Assembly (NCBI RefSeq): GCF_032999765.1 | Contig: NZ_CP136051.1 | Location: 186,001 to 250,000, forward strand | Length of the DNA stretch: 64,000 bases | DNA from: Imperialibacter roseus | Lineage (GTDB): Bacteria; Bacteroidota; Bacteroidia; Cytophagales; Cyclobacteriaceae | Direction of reading: 5' to 3' | Shown: piece after piece, positions 43,691-52,600 of the stretch | Layout of the letters: every line of letters starts with the position of its first letter | How positions within the stretch are numbered: position 1 is the stretch's first letter | The notes under the pieces: generated by a model | The model's input: only the letters and a program-made list of their open reading frames with translations | Databases searched by the model: none | Told to the model about the DNA's origin: nothing | Program-made: the position numbers and the translations under genes

Positions 43691-43936
43691 TCAAATGAAG
43701 ATATTAATTATTGCAACCACACTTATGGCTATCCAGATGATGTTAAGAACGGTATTTGGATAAGCTTTCTTGATATACGTGTAAACGGCCAATAAACCAC
43801 TCCCAAGCAGGTTCAACAACTGAAACTCGAAGGATACTCCCTCCAAAAAACCGTAGCTCGTTAGCGCAAAGCCAGCCAATAGCAGAACAGCACCCACCCA
43901 GCCAAGTCCTTCAATCAGTATATTTTTCACAGTCAT
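43691..43936 (-). CDS. Small CBU_0592-like membrane protein
   Basis: 81 residues with three hydrophobic stretches: GWVGAVLLLAGFALTSYGF, FQLLNLLGSGLLAVYTYI and VLNIIWIAISVVAIINIFI. The pattern with SYGFL and LNLLGS matches the small CBU_0592 family of uncharacterised inner membrane proteins. It lies 3 bp downstream of the OxyR gene (43940) in the same direction, so it is very likely in the oxyR transcript. A role in the oxidative stress response is a guess from position only. Confidence 0.8.
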   Translation of the reverse strand: MTVKNILIEGLGWVGAVLLLAGFALTSYGFLEGVSFEFQLLNLLGSGLLAVYTYIKKAYPNTVLNIIWIAISVVAIINIFI

Positions 43937-43939
43937 AAG

Positions 43940-44884
43940 TTAGAATGTAACCTTCTTTTCTTTTCGCCTGTAGGCGATTTCCTGGCCCTGTGGTGCCTGG
44001 AATTTCTCCGGGACGTGCTTTTTGATCTCTTCCATGAATGCTGTTATCATTCTTTTCTTCACAAAGTCACGACGGGTCATCAGACTAATGACCCGGAAAG
44101 GCTCAGGTGCAGCGAAACGTTTGAGCTTCATGGCATCGCTTTCTTTGAGCTGCAAAGTGCTCAGCTCGGGTAAAATCGTTATCCCAAGGTTTTTATCGGC
44201 AAGGTTTCTCAGCGTTTCCAGGCTGCCAGAGGTGAATTCAAGGGTGTTTTCCTTCTTGTCCCGCAATTCACAGAACTGAATGATTTGTGAGCGGAAGCAG
44301 TGGCTCTCTTCAAGCAGCAGCAGCTCATTGGGGTCAATGTCTTCTGCCAGTAATAGCTCTTTGTCAAACTTTCTTGCCGAGTACACCACAAAAGGCTCAT
44401 AGTACAGGGGAAAGGCGTTGAAAAGCTTAGTGTCGTCGGGGCTTACAAGTATTCCGGCATCCAGTTTTCCTTCATCCAGCTTTTCAAGTATTTCTTCTGT
44501 GACATGCTCTGAGATTTTCAGCTTGATATGAGGGTACCGGATCGTAAACTCATAGATAAAAAGGGGGAGCAGGTAAGGAGCGATGGTAGGGATGATGCCA
44601 ATTTGCAAGTCGCCGGCAATCGTGTTCTTTTTTTCCTGCACCAGCTCCTGTATTTTGTGTACCTCCTGCAAAATGAGCCTGGCCTGACTAATCAGGATTT
44701 TACCCGTTTCAGTGGGGACCACAGGGTATTTGCTCCGGTCAAAAATTTTTATGTCATATTCTGACTCCAGCTTTTGGATCATCATGCTCAACGTAGGCTG
44801 AGTGACGTGGCACTGATCTGACGCTTTTGAAAAGCTTCTCTCGTTATCGAGTGCTACTATGTACTCAAGTTGCTGTAGGTTCAT
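43940..44884 (-). CDS. oxyR: OxyR-type LysR regulator of peroxide response
   Basis: 314 residues. N-terminal winged helix-turn-helix (LEYIVALDNERSFSKASDQCHVTQPTLSMMIQKLE), then the LysR effector domain. The peroxide-sensing pair is present as Cys196 and Cys205 in EESHCFRSQIIQFCELR, with the same nine-residue spacing as E. coli OxyR Cys199/Cys208 and a matching surrounding sequence. It senses H2O2 by forming a disulphide and activates defence genes. A palindrome matching the OxyR half-site lies 21-35 bp before its start. A small membrane protein gene follows by 3 bp. The divergent gene codes for an ankyrin protein. Confidence 0.94.
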   Translation of the reverse strand: MNLQQLEYIVALDNERSFSKASDQCHVTQPTLSMMIQKLESEYDIKIFDRSKYPVVPTETGKILISQARLILQEVHKIQELVQEKKNTIAGDLQIGIIPTIAPYLLPLFIYEFTIRYPHIKLKISEHVTEEILEKLDEGKLDAGILVSPDDTKLFNAFPLYYEPFVVYSARKFDKELLLAEDIDPNELLLLEESHCFRSQIIQFCELRDKKENTLEFTSGSLETLRNLADKNLGITILPELSTLQLKESDAMKLKRFAAPEPFRVISLMTRRDFVKKRMITAFMEEIKKHVPEKFQAPQGQEIAYRRKEKKVTF

Positions 44885-44904
44885 TAAATCATGTTTTCTG
44901 CAAT

Positions 44905-44919
44905 ATAGATCATATCTAT
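44905..44919. promoter_or_regulatory. Candidate OxyR operator (ATAG-N7-CTAT)
   Basis: The sequence ATAGATCATATCTAT is a 15-bp palindrome (ATAGAT-CAT-ATCTAT) and fits the classic OxyR motif ATAG-N7-CTAT. It lies between oxyR (start 44884) and the divergent ankyrin gene promoter at 44940-44971. The second ATAG-N7-CTAT unit expected 7 bp further is only partly present. Confidence 0.65.
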
Positions 44920-44939
44920 TTAATCATAAAAAAAATCAG

Positions 44940-44971
44940 TTTGAATTATAACTATATCAACAGTACATTTG
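44940..44971 (+). promoter_or_regulatory. Consensus Bacteroidota promoter of the ankyrin gene
   Basis: TTTG at 44940-44943, 20 bp, TACATTTG at 44964-44971: a complete match to TTTG-N19-20-TAnnTTTG. The ATG is at 45073, so the leader would be about 95 nt and carries a strong hairpin (45026-45051). The OxyR-like palindrome is 21 bp upstream of the -33 box, a good position for an activator. Confidence 0.75.
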
Positions 44972-45025
44972 TGCTGTAGAAGCATAGATAATATTAGTTA
45001 CCCAGCTAATAAAGTAGGTGTTTAT

Positions 45026-45055
45026 AAGGAGTAGCCGGTAGGCTGCTCCTTTTCA
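45026..45055 (+). promoter_or_regulatory. Strong leader hairpin before the ankyrin gene
   Basis: AAGGAGTAGCC (45026-45036) pairs with GGCTGCTCCTT (45041-45051), 11 bp with one G-T pair and a GGTA tetraloop, then TTTCAC. It ends 21 nt before the ATG. Possible roles: attenuator, 5'-end stabiliser, or the end of a short transcript. Confidence 0.55.
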
Positions 45056-45072
45056 CTAAAAGCAAAAAAGGA

Positions 45073-45531
45073 ATGGATTTTTTTCAGTCGATACGACAAG
45101 GTGATCTTGCTGGTGTGAAGGCGATGGCAACAACGGAAAGTTCGCTGCTGACAAGGCCAGATGCCCGTGGCTTTACACCCCTTGTATTAGCGACCTATAG
45201 CGACCAGATAGAAATCGCAAGGTTTCTGCTTTCAAGAGGTGTCGATGTAAATGCTATTGACGCTGCCGGTAACACTGCATTGATGGGCGTTTGCTTTAAG
45301 GGCAATGCTGAAATAGTGGAATTGCTTCTTGAGCATGGAGCTGATGTAAACATTCAGAACAAGCAAGGAGCCTCTGCCCTTATTTATGCCACCACCTTTG
45401 GTCAGGTTGAAATTGCAAAACTCTTGCTGGATGCTGGGGCCGACAAGCAATTGAAGGACAACAAAGGGAACACAGCCCTGACCCACGCTCAGGCACACGG
45501 AGCGGAAGCGCTTGTGAAACTGCTCGCATAA
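45073..45531 (+). CDS. Ankyrin-repeat protein
   Basis: 152 residues, no signal peptide. Four to five ankyrin repeats: DARGFTPLVLATYSDQIEIARFLLSRGVDVNAID, AAGNTALMGVCFKGNAEIVELLLEHGADVNIQN, KQGASALIYATTFGQVEIAKLLLDAGADKQLKD, and NKGNTALTHAQAHGAEALVKLLA, with a degenerate one at the start. It is divergent from oxyR and has a strong promoter. In some Proteobacteria an ankyrin protein (AnkB) is encoded next to an OxyR-dependent catalase and is needed for its activity; no catalase is seen here. A bidirectional terminator follows. Confidence 0.92.
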   Translation: MDFFQSIRQGDLAGVKAMATTESSLLTRPDARGFTPLVLATYSDQIEIARFLLSRGVDVNAIDAAGNTALMGVCFKGNAEIVELLLEHGADVNIQNKQGASALIYATTFGQVEIAKLLLDAGADKQLKDNKGNTALTHAQAHGAEALVKLLA

Positions 45532-45535
45532 AAAA

Positions 45536-45562
45536 AGCTCCCAGATTAACTCTGGAAGCCTT
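45536..45562. terminator. Bidirectional terminator between ankyrin and heme-propeller genes
   Basis: CCAGA (45541-45545) with TCTGG (45551-45555) and flanking GCT/AGC pairing; A-run upstream (seven A at 45529-45535) gives a T-run on the minus strand, and T-rich text follows on the plus strand. It serves the 45073 gene and the 45591 gene, which converge. Confidence 0.65.
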
Positions 45563-45590
45563 TATTTCCTTCATTCTGTTCTCCAGCCGC

Positions 45591-47513
45591 TTAGGGTCTT
45601 TCTTCTTGTAATGAAAGGATCCAGTTGGCTATTTTCATCGCATCTTCGTCTGATACTTGTGGCATTGGAGGCATTTCCGTAGAATAGCCAGGCCAGTTTT
45701 CGGGTTTAGGTACCCTGATAAGATCCACAATCTGTTTTGCAGTGTATCTTCTGGCTGCGATGTCTTTATAAGCCGGCCCAACCTGCCTTTTGTCAACCTG
45801 ATGGCATGCAAGGCAAGTGTTTTTGGCCAGAATTGGCTTGATCTCCTCAGTCGTCAGCACAGCGTTGGCTGAAGCCTTAGGAGTTGCTGGTTTTGCGGCG
45901 ACTTTTTTAGGCGCTACCTTTTTAGAAGCCGATGACCGTTTGGTGCTCACCTCCGTCATGTTCAATTTAGCACCTGCCGGAATATTATTCAAAGTGTAGT
46001 AACCAGTGCCGTGGAGCACCGATGATCCATTTGCAGACTTTATCCCCGGCAGATTGATCTCATGTACATAATATTGGCGGAGGTTGTCAACCACAAGTCT
46101 TACACTCATGCCATCGTCGGCTACCTTCACGCCTTTAATGCCGAGTTTTTCTGTATTAATAGGCGGGCTTCCATAAACAGAGTGGTACTTGTAAATGAAA
46201 GACTGTCCGGCGTATGAGTCGAGGTCTTCCGCAGTGGTTTTGTCGACTGGCTGAGTGAAACGAATCTCAAAGCCGTCGGGCATGGCTTTCACGGTTTGCA
46301 TTTCGAAGGGAGTCTCGCCTGTCCACACCACACGTTCAAGGCCAGATGTAGTGCTTCCTGCCGAGCCCCAGCCCCTGTTGGTTTCTCCAACGAAGAGCGA
46401 ACCATCATGGCCCCAGCTCATGCGAAGCACGCCCGATTGGAAATCTTTGATAAAGTCGAAGGCCACACCCTGGTAGTCTCCGTTCACTTTTTCAAGGCTT
46501 ACCCTCATGATTTTGCTTTGACCCTGGTCGCCAATCAAAAGCTGATTTTTGAATGGGCCAAAGCTGGCGTCGTCACCTATCTCAAGAATTTCTGAATTCG
46601 AAATGCCCAGGATACCATGAGGCAACCATACCGCTGGCAGCGTAATCTCAGGTACCGCTTCTTTTGCATGATACAGCATTTCCGGGTTTTTCTCATCGGC
46701 GTTATTTTCCGGCTTGAGGTACCGGCCATCTACTTGCTCTCTTTCGTCATGCACTTTAGCATAGAATTCTTTAGCGGAAACAGTTACGGGAGATTCCGCT
46801 CTGTCGGCCCATTTCAAACCTGCCGGATGCCCGGTGAAGCTTCCTTTTTTGATATGCCATATACCTCCAGAGCCAATCCAATCACCCTGGTTGTCGGCAT
46901 AGAATAGTTCTCCGTTGATCATTCCTAGTCCAGCGGGTGATCGCATGCCAGTAGCCCATGGCTCCATATCGCCTTCTGGTGAAATACGCATGATCCAGCC
47001 TCTCCACGGCACTCTGCTTTCACCTCTCCACCACTCCTGGTCGCCAAAGGCCACATTGCCTGATACGAACATGCTTCCGTCAGGGGCTATTTTGGGGCCA
47101 TAAGAGTATTCATGGTAGTGACCTGATACGGGCCAGGCATAGATGGTTTCATACACATCGGCCCGCCCGTCGCCGTTGGTGTCCTGCAGCTTTGTGAGCT
47201 CACCTCGCTGTGCTGTCAACAGGGCATTCTCTTTGAAAGTCAGTCCCAGTGGCTCGTGAAGGCCGCTGGCGAAAAGGGTAAAGGAAGGCAAGTTGCTATT
47301 CCTCATGTACGGATCCTCTACTATCCAAACATCACCTCGCCTCGTAGCGAGGGCCACCCTTCCGTCAGGAAGCGTTGTGATGCCACCTACTTCGAGGAGC
47401 ATGGTCTCCGGTGTGGGGATGGTAATGATCTTGTAGAAGTCGCTTTCTTCAGCTTCCTGCGAGAAAGCGTTGAATCCAACAAGCAGGGCTATTAATGAGA
47501 TATATTTTTTCAT
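45591..47513 (-). CDS. Secreted sugar-dehydrogenase-like propeller with C-terminal cytochrome c
   Basis: 640 residues, signal peptide ending NAFSQ (about residue 19). The body looks like a six-bladed propeller of the soluble-glucose-dehydrogenase/PVC-type dehydrogenase class: GGITTLPDGRVALATRRGDVWIVEDP, LGLTFKENALLTAQRGELTKLQDTNGDGRAD, GWIMRISPEGDMEPWATGMRSPAGLG and HDGSLFVGETNRGWG. A Lys/Ala-rich link (about 528-552) precedes a class I cytochrome c with Cys567-Leu-Ala-Cys570-His571 and a Met-rich MPPMPQVS axial region. Predicted periplasmic or surface redox protein. It is 18 bp downstream of the DUF1080 gene, so the two form an operon and probably work on the same sugar. Confidence 0.9.
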   Translation of the reverse strand: MKKYISLIALLVGFNAFSQEAEESDFYKIITIPTPETMLLEVGGITTLPDGRVALATRRGDVWIVEDPYMRNSNLPSFTLFASGLHEPLGLTFKENALLTAQRGELTKLQDTNGDGRADVYETIYAWPVSGHYHEYSYGPKIAPDGSMFVSGNVAFGDQEWWRGESRVPWRGWIMRISPEGDMEPWATGMRSPAGLGMINGELFYADNQGDWIGSGGIWHIKKGSFTGHPAGLKWADRAESPVTVSAKEFYAKVHDEREQVDGRYLKPENNADEKNPEMLYHAKEAVPEITLPAVWLPHGILGISNSEILEIGDDASFGPFKNQLLIGDQGQSKIMRVSLEKVNGDYQGVAFDFIKDFQSGVLRMSWGHDGSLFVGETNRGWGSAGSTTSGLERVVWTGETPFEMQTVKAMPDGFEIRFTQPVDKTTAEDLDSYAGQSFIYKYHSVYGSPPINTEKLGIKGVKVADDGMSVRLVVDNLRQYYVHEINLPGIKSANGSSVLHGTGYYTLNNIPAGAKLNMTEVSTKRSSASKKVAPKKVAAKPATPKASANAVLTTEEIKPILAKNTCLACHQVDKRQVGPAYKDIAARRYTAKQIVDLIRVPKPENWPGYSTEMPPMPQVSDEDAMKIANWILSLQEERP

Positions 47514-47531
47514 GATTTCTTTCAGATTTTA

Positions 47532-49406
47532 TTACCAAACAATTTGATAAACAACCGAACCAGTTGCTGGCACCAGGAGCTCTTTTGTGGCCCCCTTGTC
47601 GGCAATAGTGGCCTCCTGTGCTGATTTCAGCTCTATATAATAGTCAAAGCCGTCGATGGCATAGGCTCCATTATCCAGTTTTCTAATCTGGCTGCCTTCG
47701 GCTATTCTGACCTGGCTGCCTGCCGGTGCATTTTCAACAGATATTTCCCTTTGAAGCACTTTTCCTTCTTCCACCAGCTTGCTCTTATCTTTCACGCTCG
47801 CCCCGCTGTAAGTATAGAGAAAGGTTGGAAGGCCATCGCCATCAAGGGTGTACCCGCTGCTTCTGAAATCAGGGATGTTGTTTAGCTCAAGGTTGGCACT
47901 GCTTTGTCCAGGCAATACCAGTGTTGGCTTGCTGGTCAGGTACTCCACCACACCAATTGGCCTGAATGAGCCGTCACCTCTGTCGTGCCACATCGGTGTT
48001 GCGTCAATGAAACCACCTCTCCAAAGGCACACTACGCTACCACTTTTCATGTCGTAGATGTAGTTAAGACCGGCAGGATTACCCACGGCAATGGTATGCG
48101 TAAGCCTTTGGCTTCTGTCTCTCTTGAAATCAAGAAATGCTCTCAGCAGCCTTGGACTATTACCAGTTTCGACAATAATCGGAGAGGCCACGTTGCTGGC
48201 AGGAGGGAAAGAGCTAAAGGCGTGCAATGCCTGAGGGTAGCTGTTGGAGCTTTCTACCCACAGTCCCATGTTTGGACTCGCCCAGCTCACATATTTAAAG
48301 TAGGTAATTTCAGCCGAATGGGTGCCTTTTGTAAGCTTTACGGGCTTTCCACCTCGCTCATAATAGTTGGAAATCGTTTGCCCATCAATGACCAGCTTCA
48401 TCGCATTGCCGGTATTGGCGCTGAAAGTGTAAGTGTCGTCAGCTGGTATTTCCAGGGCTCCGTAATATTTTACAGCAAACTCGTTGTCCTTCTTTGCTAC
48501 TTCCCAGGTGAGTTGTTCTGTTGAGCCTATCGAAGTCGGCTTCAGGTCTTTAAAATCCTTTTCACTTTCAAAATGCCCGTCAAAAACTTCGTAGTTGATA
48601 CCAGATAGCGCCACGTTAGCTGGCTTTAGCAATCTGTAGCGGATGTTTCTGAAAGCCACCGGGCCATGGTCTCCCTGGATCATCAAGGGCCCTTCTGCTA
48701 CTTCATTGTCATTAATCGGGCCGCCCGTAAGGCGTGGTACTTCAAGGTTGTCGTGAATGCGCACACCATTTAGCTCCACAAATACAAACCGGGCATTTTC
48801 TACTTTTTCACCTGCGGCATTGAACCGGGGAGCCTGGAAAGAAATTTTAATTGTTTGCCAAAGGCCAGGGGCTTTTGCCGCATTTACCCGGGGTGCCTTT
48901 CCGGCATAAGCCTTTGCTGGCTCATTTTCCCAGTTGCGATAAATACCTCCAATGTCTCCAAAGCCAGGGTTTTTCACCCCCCAGCTGTCAAGGAGCTGTA
49001 CTTCGTAGTTGCCCTGAAGGTAAATGCCAGAGTTGGATCCTTTGGGAATCATGACCTCAAGCTCCAGCTCAATGTCGCCATGAGTCCAGTTGGTGACCAG
49101 GTTATCTTTTTTCTGGTCGTCGTTGAAATTGAGGAGGATGCCCTGCCCGGAAGTATACTTTACTGGATGCTCCGGCTCAGGTGCGGCCTTACTCTTTTTC
49201 TTCTTTTTGCCTGTTTCAACTGGCGGTGCCTCATGGTGAATGGACAGATTTCTGTCCATCGTTACGTCGCCAACTATCATCCAGTTGCCAGCTTGCGCCT
49301 TGAACGATGACAGGTCGTTTAGCGGGAGTGTTTTGTATCCTTCCTGAGCCCAGCCAGCATATGCTGCCAACCAGAGAGTCAGTGAGAATGCGAGTCGTTT
49401 CGTCAT
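47532..49406 (-). CDS. DUF1080 (3-keto-disaccharide hydrolase-like) protein with PA14 domain
   Basis: 624 residues, signal peptide ending AYAGWAQ (about residue 20). Residues about 30-260 are a concanavalin-like DUF1080 domain (WMIVGDVTMDRNLSIHHE, ELELEVMIPKGSNSGIYLQGNYEVQLLDSWGVKN, GPLMIQGDHGPVAFRNIRYRLL), now known in some bacteria to hydrolyse 3-keto-glycosides. A Lys-rich insert (GKKKKKSKAAPEPEHP) is near residue 75. About 275-400 is a PA14 carbohydrate-binding domain (YYGALEIPADDTYTFSANTGNAMKLVIDG). The rest is an additional all-beta region. With the heme propeller gene 18 bp downstream it would form an oxidise-then-cleave pair; this is inference. Confidence 0.88.
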   Translation of the reverse strand: MTKRLAFSLTLWLAAYAGWAQEGYKTLPLNDLSSFKAQAGNWMIVGDVTMDRNLSIHHEAPPVETGKKKKKSKAAPEPEHPVKYTSGQGILLNFNDDQKKDNLVTNWTHGDIELELEVMIPKGSNSGIYLQGNYEVQLLDSWGVKNPGFGDIGGIYRNWENEPAKAYAGKAPRVNAAKAPGLWQTIKISFQAPRFNAAGEKVENARFVFVELNGVRIHDNLEVPRLTGGPINDNEVAEGPLMIQGDHGPVAFRNIRYRLLKPANVALSGINYEVFDGHFESEKDFKDLKPTSIGSTEQLTWEVAKKDNEFAVKYYGALEIPADDTYTFSANTGNAMKLVIDGQTISNYYERGGKPVKLTKGTHSAEITYFKYVSWASPNMGLWVESSNSYPQALHAFSSFPPASNVASPIIVETGNSPRLLRAFLDFKRDRSQRLTHTIAVGNPAGLNYIYDMKSGSVVCLWRGGFIDATPMWHDRGDGSFRPIGVVEYLTSKPTLVLPGQSSANLELNNIPDFRSSGYTLDGDGLPTFLYTYSGASVKDKSKLVEEGKVLQREISVENAPAGSQVRIAEGSQIRKLDNGAYAIDGFDYYIELKSAQEATIADKGATKELLVPATGSVVYQIVW

Positions 49407-49587
49407 ATGTATCAGTAGTTATAATTTCTGAGTAGCAAAAGCGGGCTTTACTTAGCCCGTAAAACAATCCATTGTATGTGCCTAAATAGGCGGGGCTGAA
49501 ATTAGGCTGAAATATGAATTTTGGCAAAAAATGGAAGGAAATGTGGCGCTCGCAATTGTAAAATAGAGTAAAAATCATCAAAGAAAA

Positions 49588-49626
49588 GGGCTGCCTTCCG
49601 ATTCTTTCAAATTCGGAAAGCAGCCC
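49588..49626 (-). terminator. Rho-independent terminator of the 3118-residue surface protein gene
   Basis: A long stem: GGGCTGCCTTCCGA (49588-49601) pairs with TCGGAAAGCAGCCC (49613-49626) with one C/A mismatch. On the minus strand it is followed by TTTTCTTTGATGATTTTT. It lies 30 bp beyond the giant gene's stop. Confidence 0.85.
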
Positions 49627-49656
49627 CAAAAGAGAACTGACGTTACTATATAAAGT

Positions 49657-52600
49657 CTACTTTTTGAGCAGCTTGAATCTTTGCGTTTGATTTTTCGATT
49701 CGAGTACTAAAACGTAAATGCCTGCACTGAGATTTCCCGGCAGAAGGATAGCGCTGAAAAAGTCACCACGTCTGTCGGCTAACCCTTCGCCTCGCAAGAT
49801 CAAAGCCCCATTGAGGTCGGTCATATAATAGTATATCGGAGAGTTTTTCTCAAGACCCCTGGCAGCAATATTTATATCCGACTGGAGCGGGTTGGGGTAT
49901 GCATTGATGGAAGGAGTTTCCTTCTGAATCCTGATGGAAGCAACCTTGCTGTAGTCAAACTGGCCATCAAAGTCAATTTGCCTGATCCTGTAGTAGGATG
50001 TTCCCCAGAATGGCTGGAAGTCAGTGAACGCATAATCCTGCCTGTTGGTCGTGGTACCAGCGCCGTTTACTTCGCCAATTTTCTGATACACCATGCCATC
50101 CTCAGAGCGCTCAATTTCGAATAAATCATTGTTAGTTTCGGAGCCTGTGGCCCAGTCGAGTATCGCAATGCCATTTAACTCAGTAGCGCTAAAGCTTAAA
50201 AATTCGACCGGGAGTGGGGTTGTATCTTCGTCGGTCGTGCCAAAAGTCACGAACTTGGTACTATAACTAAGGGGTCCGGCAGTCATTGAGCCTCCTGTTG
50301 GCGAGCCGCTAGGAGCGCTCGTGGTGGTGATCATGTCCCACAGGGTTCCCGACCAAAATGCCATTCTAAGATTGCTGATGGTACTTTGAACATCAGACTG
50401 GCTTGTCCATGACAGTTTAACGCTTGAACTGGCAGGTGAGGGTACACTGATCATCCAGTATTCATTATCGCTCACTTTCACAATGCCGTCGGCAGGGTCA
50501 ACTGCTGTCACGGGGCCAATGGCGGACGCTCCTCCATTGTAATATTCTACTATCCAATCCTTGGTGCCTACATAGCCAGTTGGGGCCTTGATTTGCATTT
50601 CACCGCTTCTGGATCCCTTACCCACCGGAAAGGTGTAGGATGAAACGTTTGGTGGCAGCACTCTCACAAACGGCCCGTTCACGTACCTGGCTGAGCTAAA
50701 CCCAAACAATGTGCCATTAAGTGTTAATCTAAGCGTGTTATCGGTATTGGTAGTTATGAGTCCATTTGTGAAGATAAGCTGTCCATCTACATCCACATCT
50801 GCATTGGCACTAATTCCCCTGGCGGCGTCAGTGTTGTTGACAATGGTGACTCCGTTTGCATTATTGATTTCAAGTTTATTAAATGCATTGGTTCCAGTGA
50901 AGTTGCCTGACACACTCTGGGCAGCAGGGCCTCTCAGTACTATTTTGCTTGCTCCACCACCATTGTCGAAGCTTGAGTTATCGGACTTGTATATGTTTCC
51001 ATACACTGAAGTCGAATTATTGCCGTCTGGAACCACCACTTTAACTGTTCCTAGTATCTCCAGGTCTTCACACACTTTAAGTGTATTGTTATTGGGTACA
51101 GTCCTGTCGCCGGCGCCGGAAAAAACCAGCCTTCTGACATTTGGTATATCGTTGAGCACAGCGTAAGAACCACTACCAGCAAACTCAAGGCCGCCTCCGC
51201 CAATGCAATTAGCATCCGGAAAGAATTCCTGATAGTCTCCTGTGGGGAACGCTACAGAGCTTCCGTCAGAGGTGAGTTTCAAGGTGCCGGCACCGGCTAC
51301 AAAGCCGAGGTTGTGGTTGGAAAAACCTGAGGCAATTTCCAGTGTTGCACCCGCCTCAATTGTCGTTTTCCTGATCCGGATATTATTGGAATTCAGAACC
51401 AGGGTGTAGCCAGACTTAACGACAATATCTGACGAGGAGCCAGGGGCTGGTGACGTCCCCTCCTGGTAGGAGGCGTCGCTGTAATAATTGCCAGACGAAG
51501 CCAGTTCGTATGTTGTAAAGGAAGGAACCATATCAGGTATGGCGGCACCGCAGAGCAATGAGGAGCCATTGTTCTGTAAGGTCACACCAGCAGTATATAT
51601 ACCCTCAAGGGTTCCGTCAGTATTGGAATTGAGAGGGTAGACGATTCTCAAATTGTTTTCGTCAAATTCAGACTCCGTAAATACTTTGTCCCAGAATGAT
51701 CCAAGGTTATAAAGTCTTGCAGGCCCGTAATTGGCTACTGTATAGGGGGCGGTTACCGAAAAGTCGGCTGCATCATAATACATTTCCAGCGTGCCATTGA
51801 GGCCTGTTACGCCGCTCGATTTGATAATCCAATAGTATTGCAGTACGTTGTCGGAGTCAACTATCTCGGGATCGGTGCAGGCTCCAGCCGTTTCTGCGTC
51901 CTCGGCAATGGGGGCCAAATCTGCAACCGGCCTGAGGGTAATATAGCTGGCAGAAATATCGTTCACCGTTATCACAGCTGGCGTATATGATGTAAGACCG
52001 ACCGGAAAGGTGAAAGTGGTGTTGCCTGCTGTAATCGTTGGAAAAATCTTTCTCAAGCCAAAGTCTTTAATGGAGCTGTTGGTCTGAATCATCCTGTGCA
52101 CGTTAAAGTCTGTATAGGCTTTTCCACCGCTTCCATTTTCTATGGTTGACGTCTCAGGAATGATAAGAAGGTTACCTCCAATATCAAGTACTCCGGTGGT
52201 GAGAACGAGCTTTTGGTCCACCTGAAAGTTTTCGTCAGTATCAGTGATGATAAGCCCTGCTGCGTTATTAAGGTTTACAACCCCAAAATAGCTTAGTCCT
52301 GAAGAAGACCTGCCAAGGTTTTGTTTCTCTGTCCCATTAAAAACTATTCCAGGCCCTGCTGCTGCGCTTATATGTGTGGCGTCGTGCAGTAGATCCTTCT
52401 TAATGTTGAAGGCGTAAGTGGAAGTGTTCAGCGTGCCAGCCAGGATGTCGGCATTATTTGCAACAGTCACGGACTTTGCAAGTACAAGTGAGCCTGATCC
52501 TGACTTTTCAAGATTCCAAAAAGTGGTAGTTCCAGAGCCCGATATCGTTCCAGTGGAAGAGGTTGGGAAGAAGGTCGTTTGGTTGTTGGCAATCGTGCCA

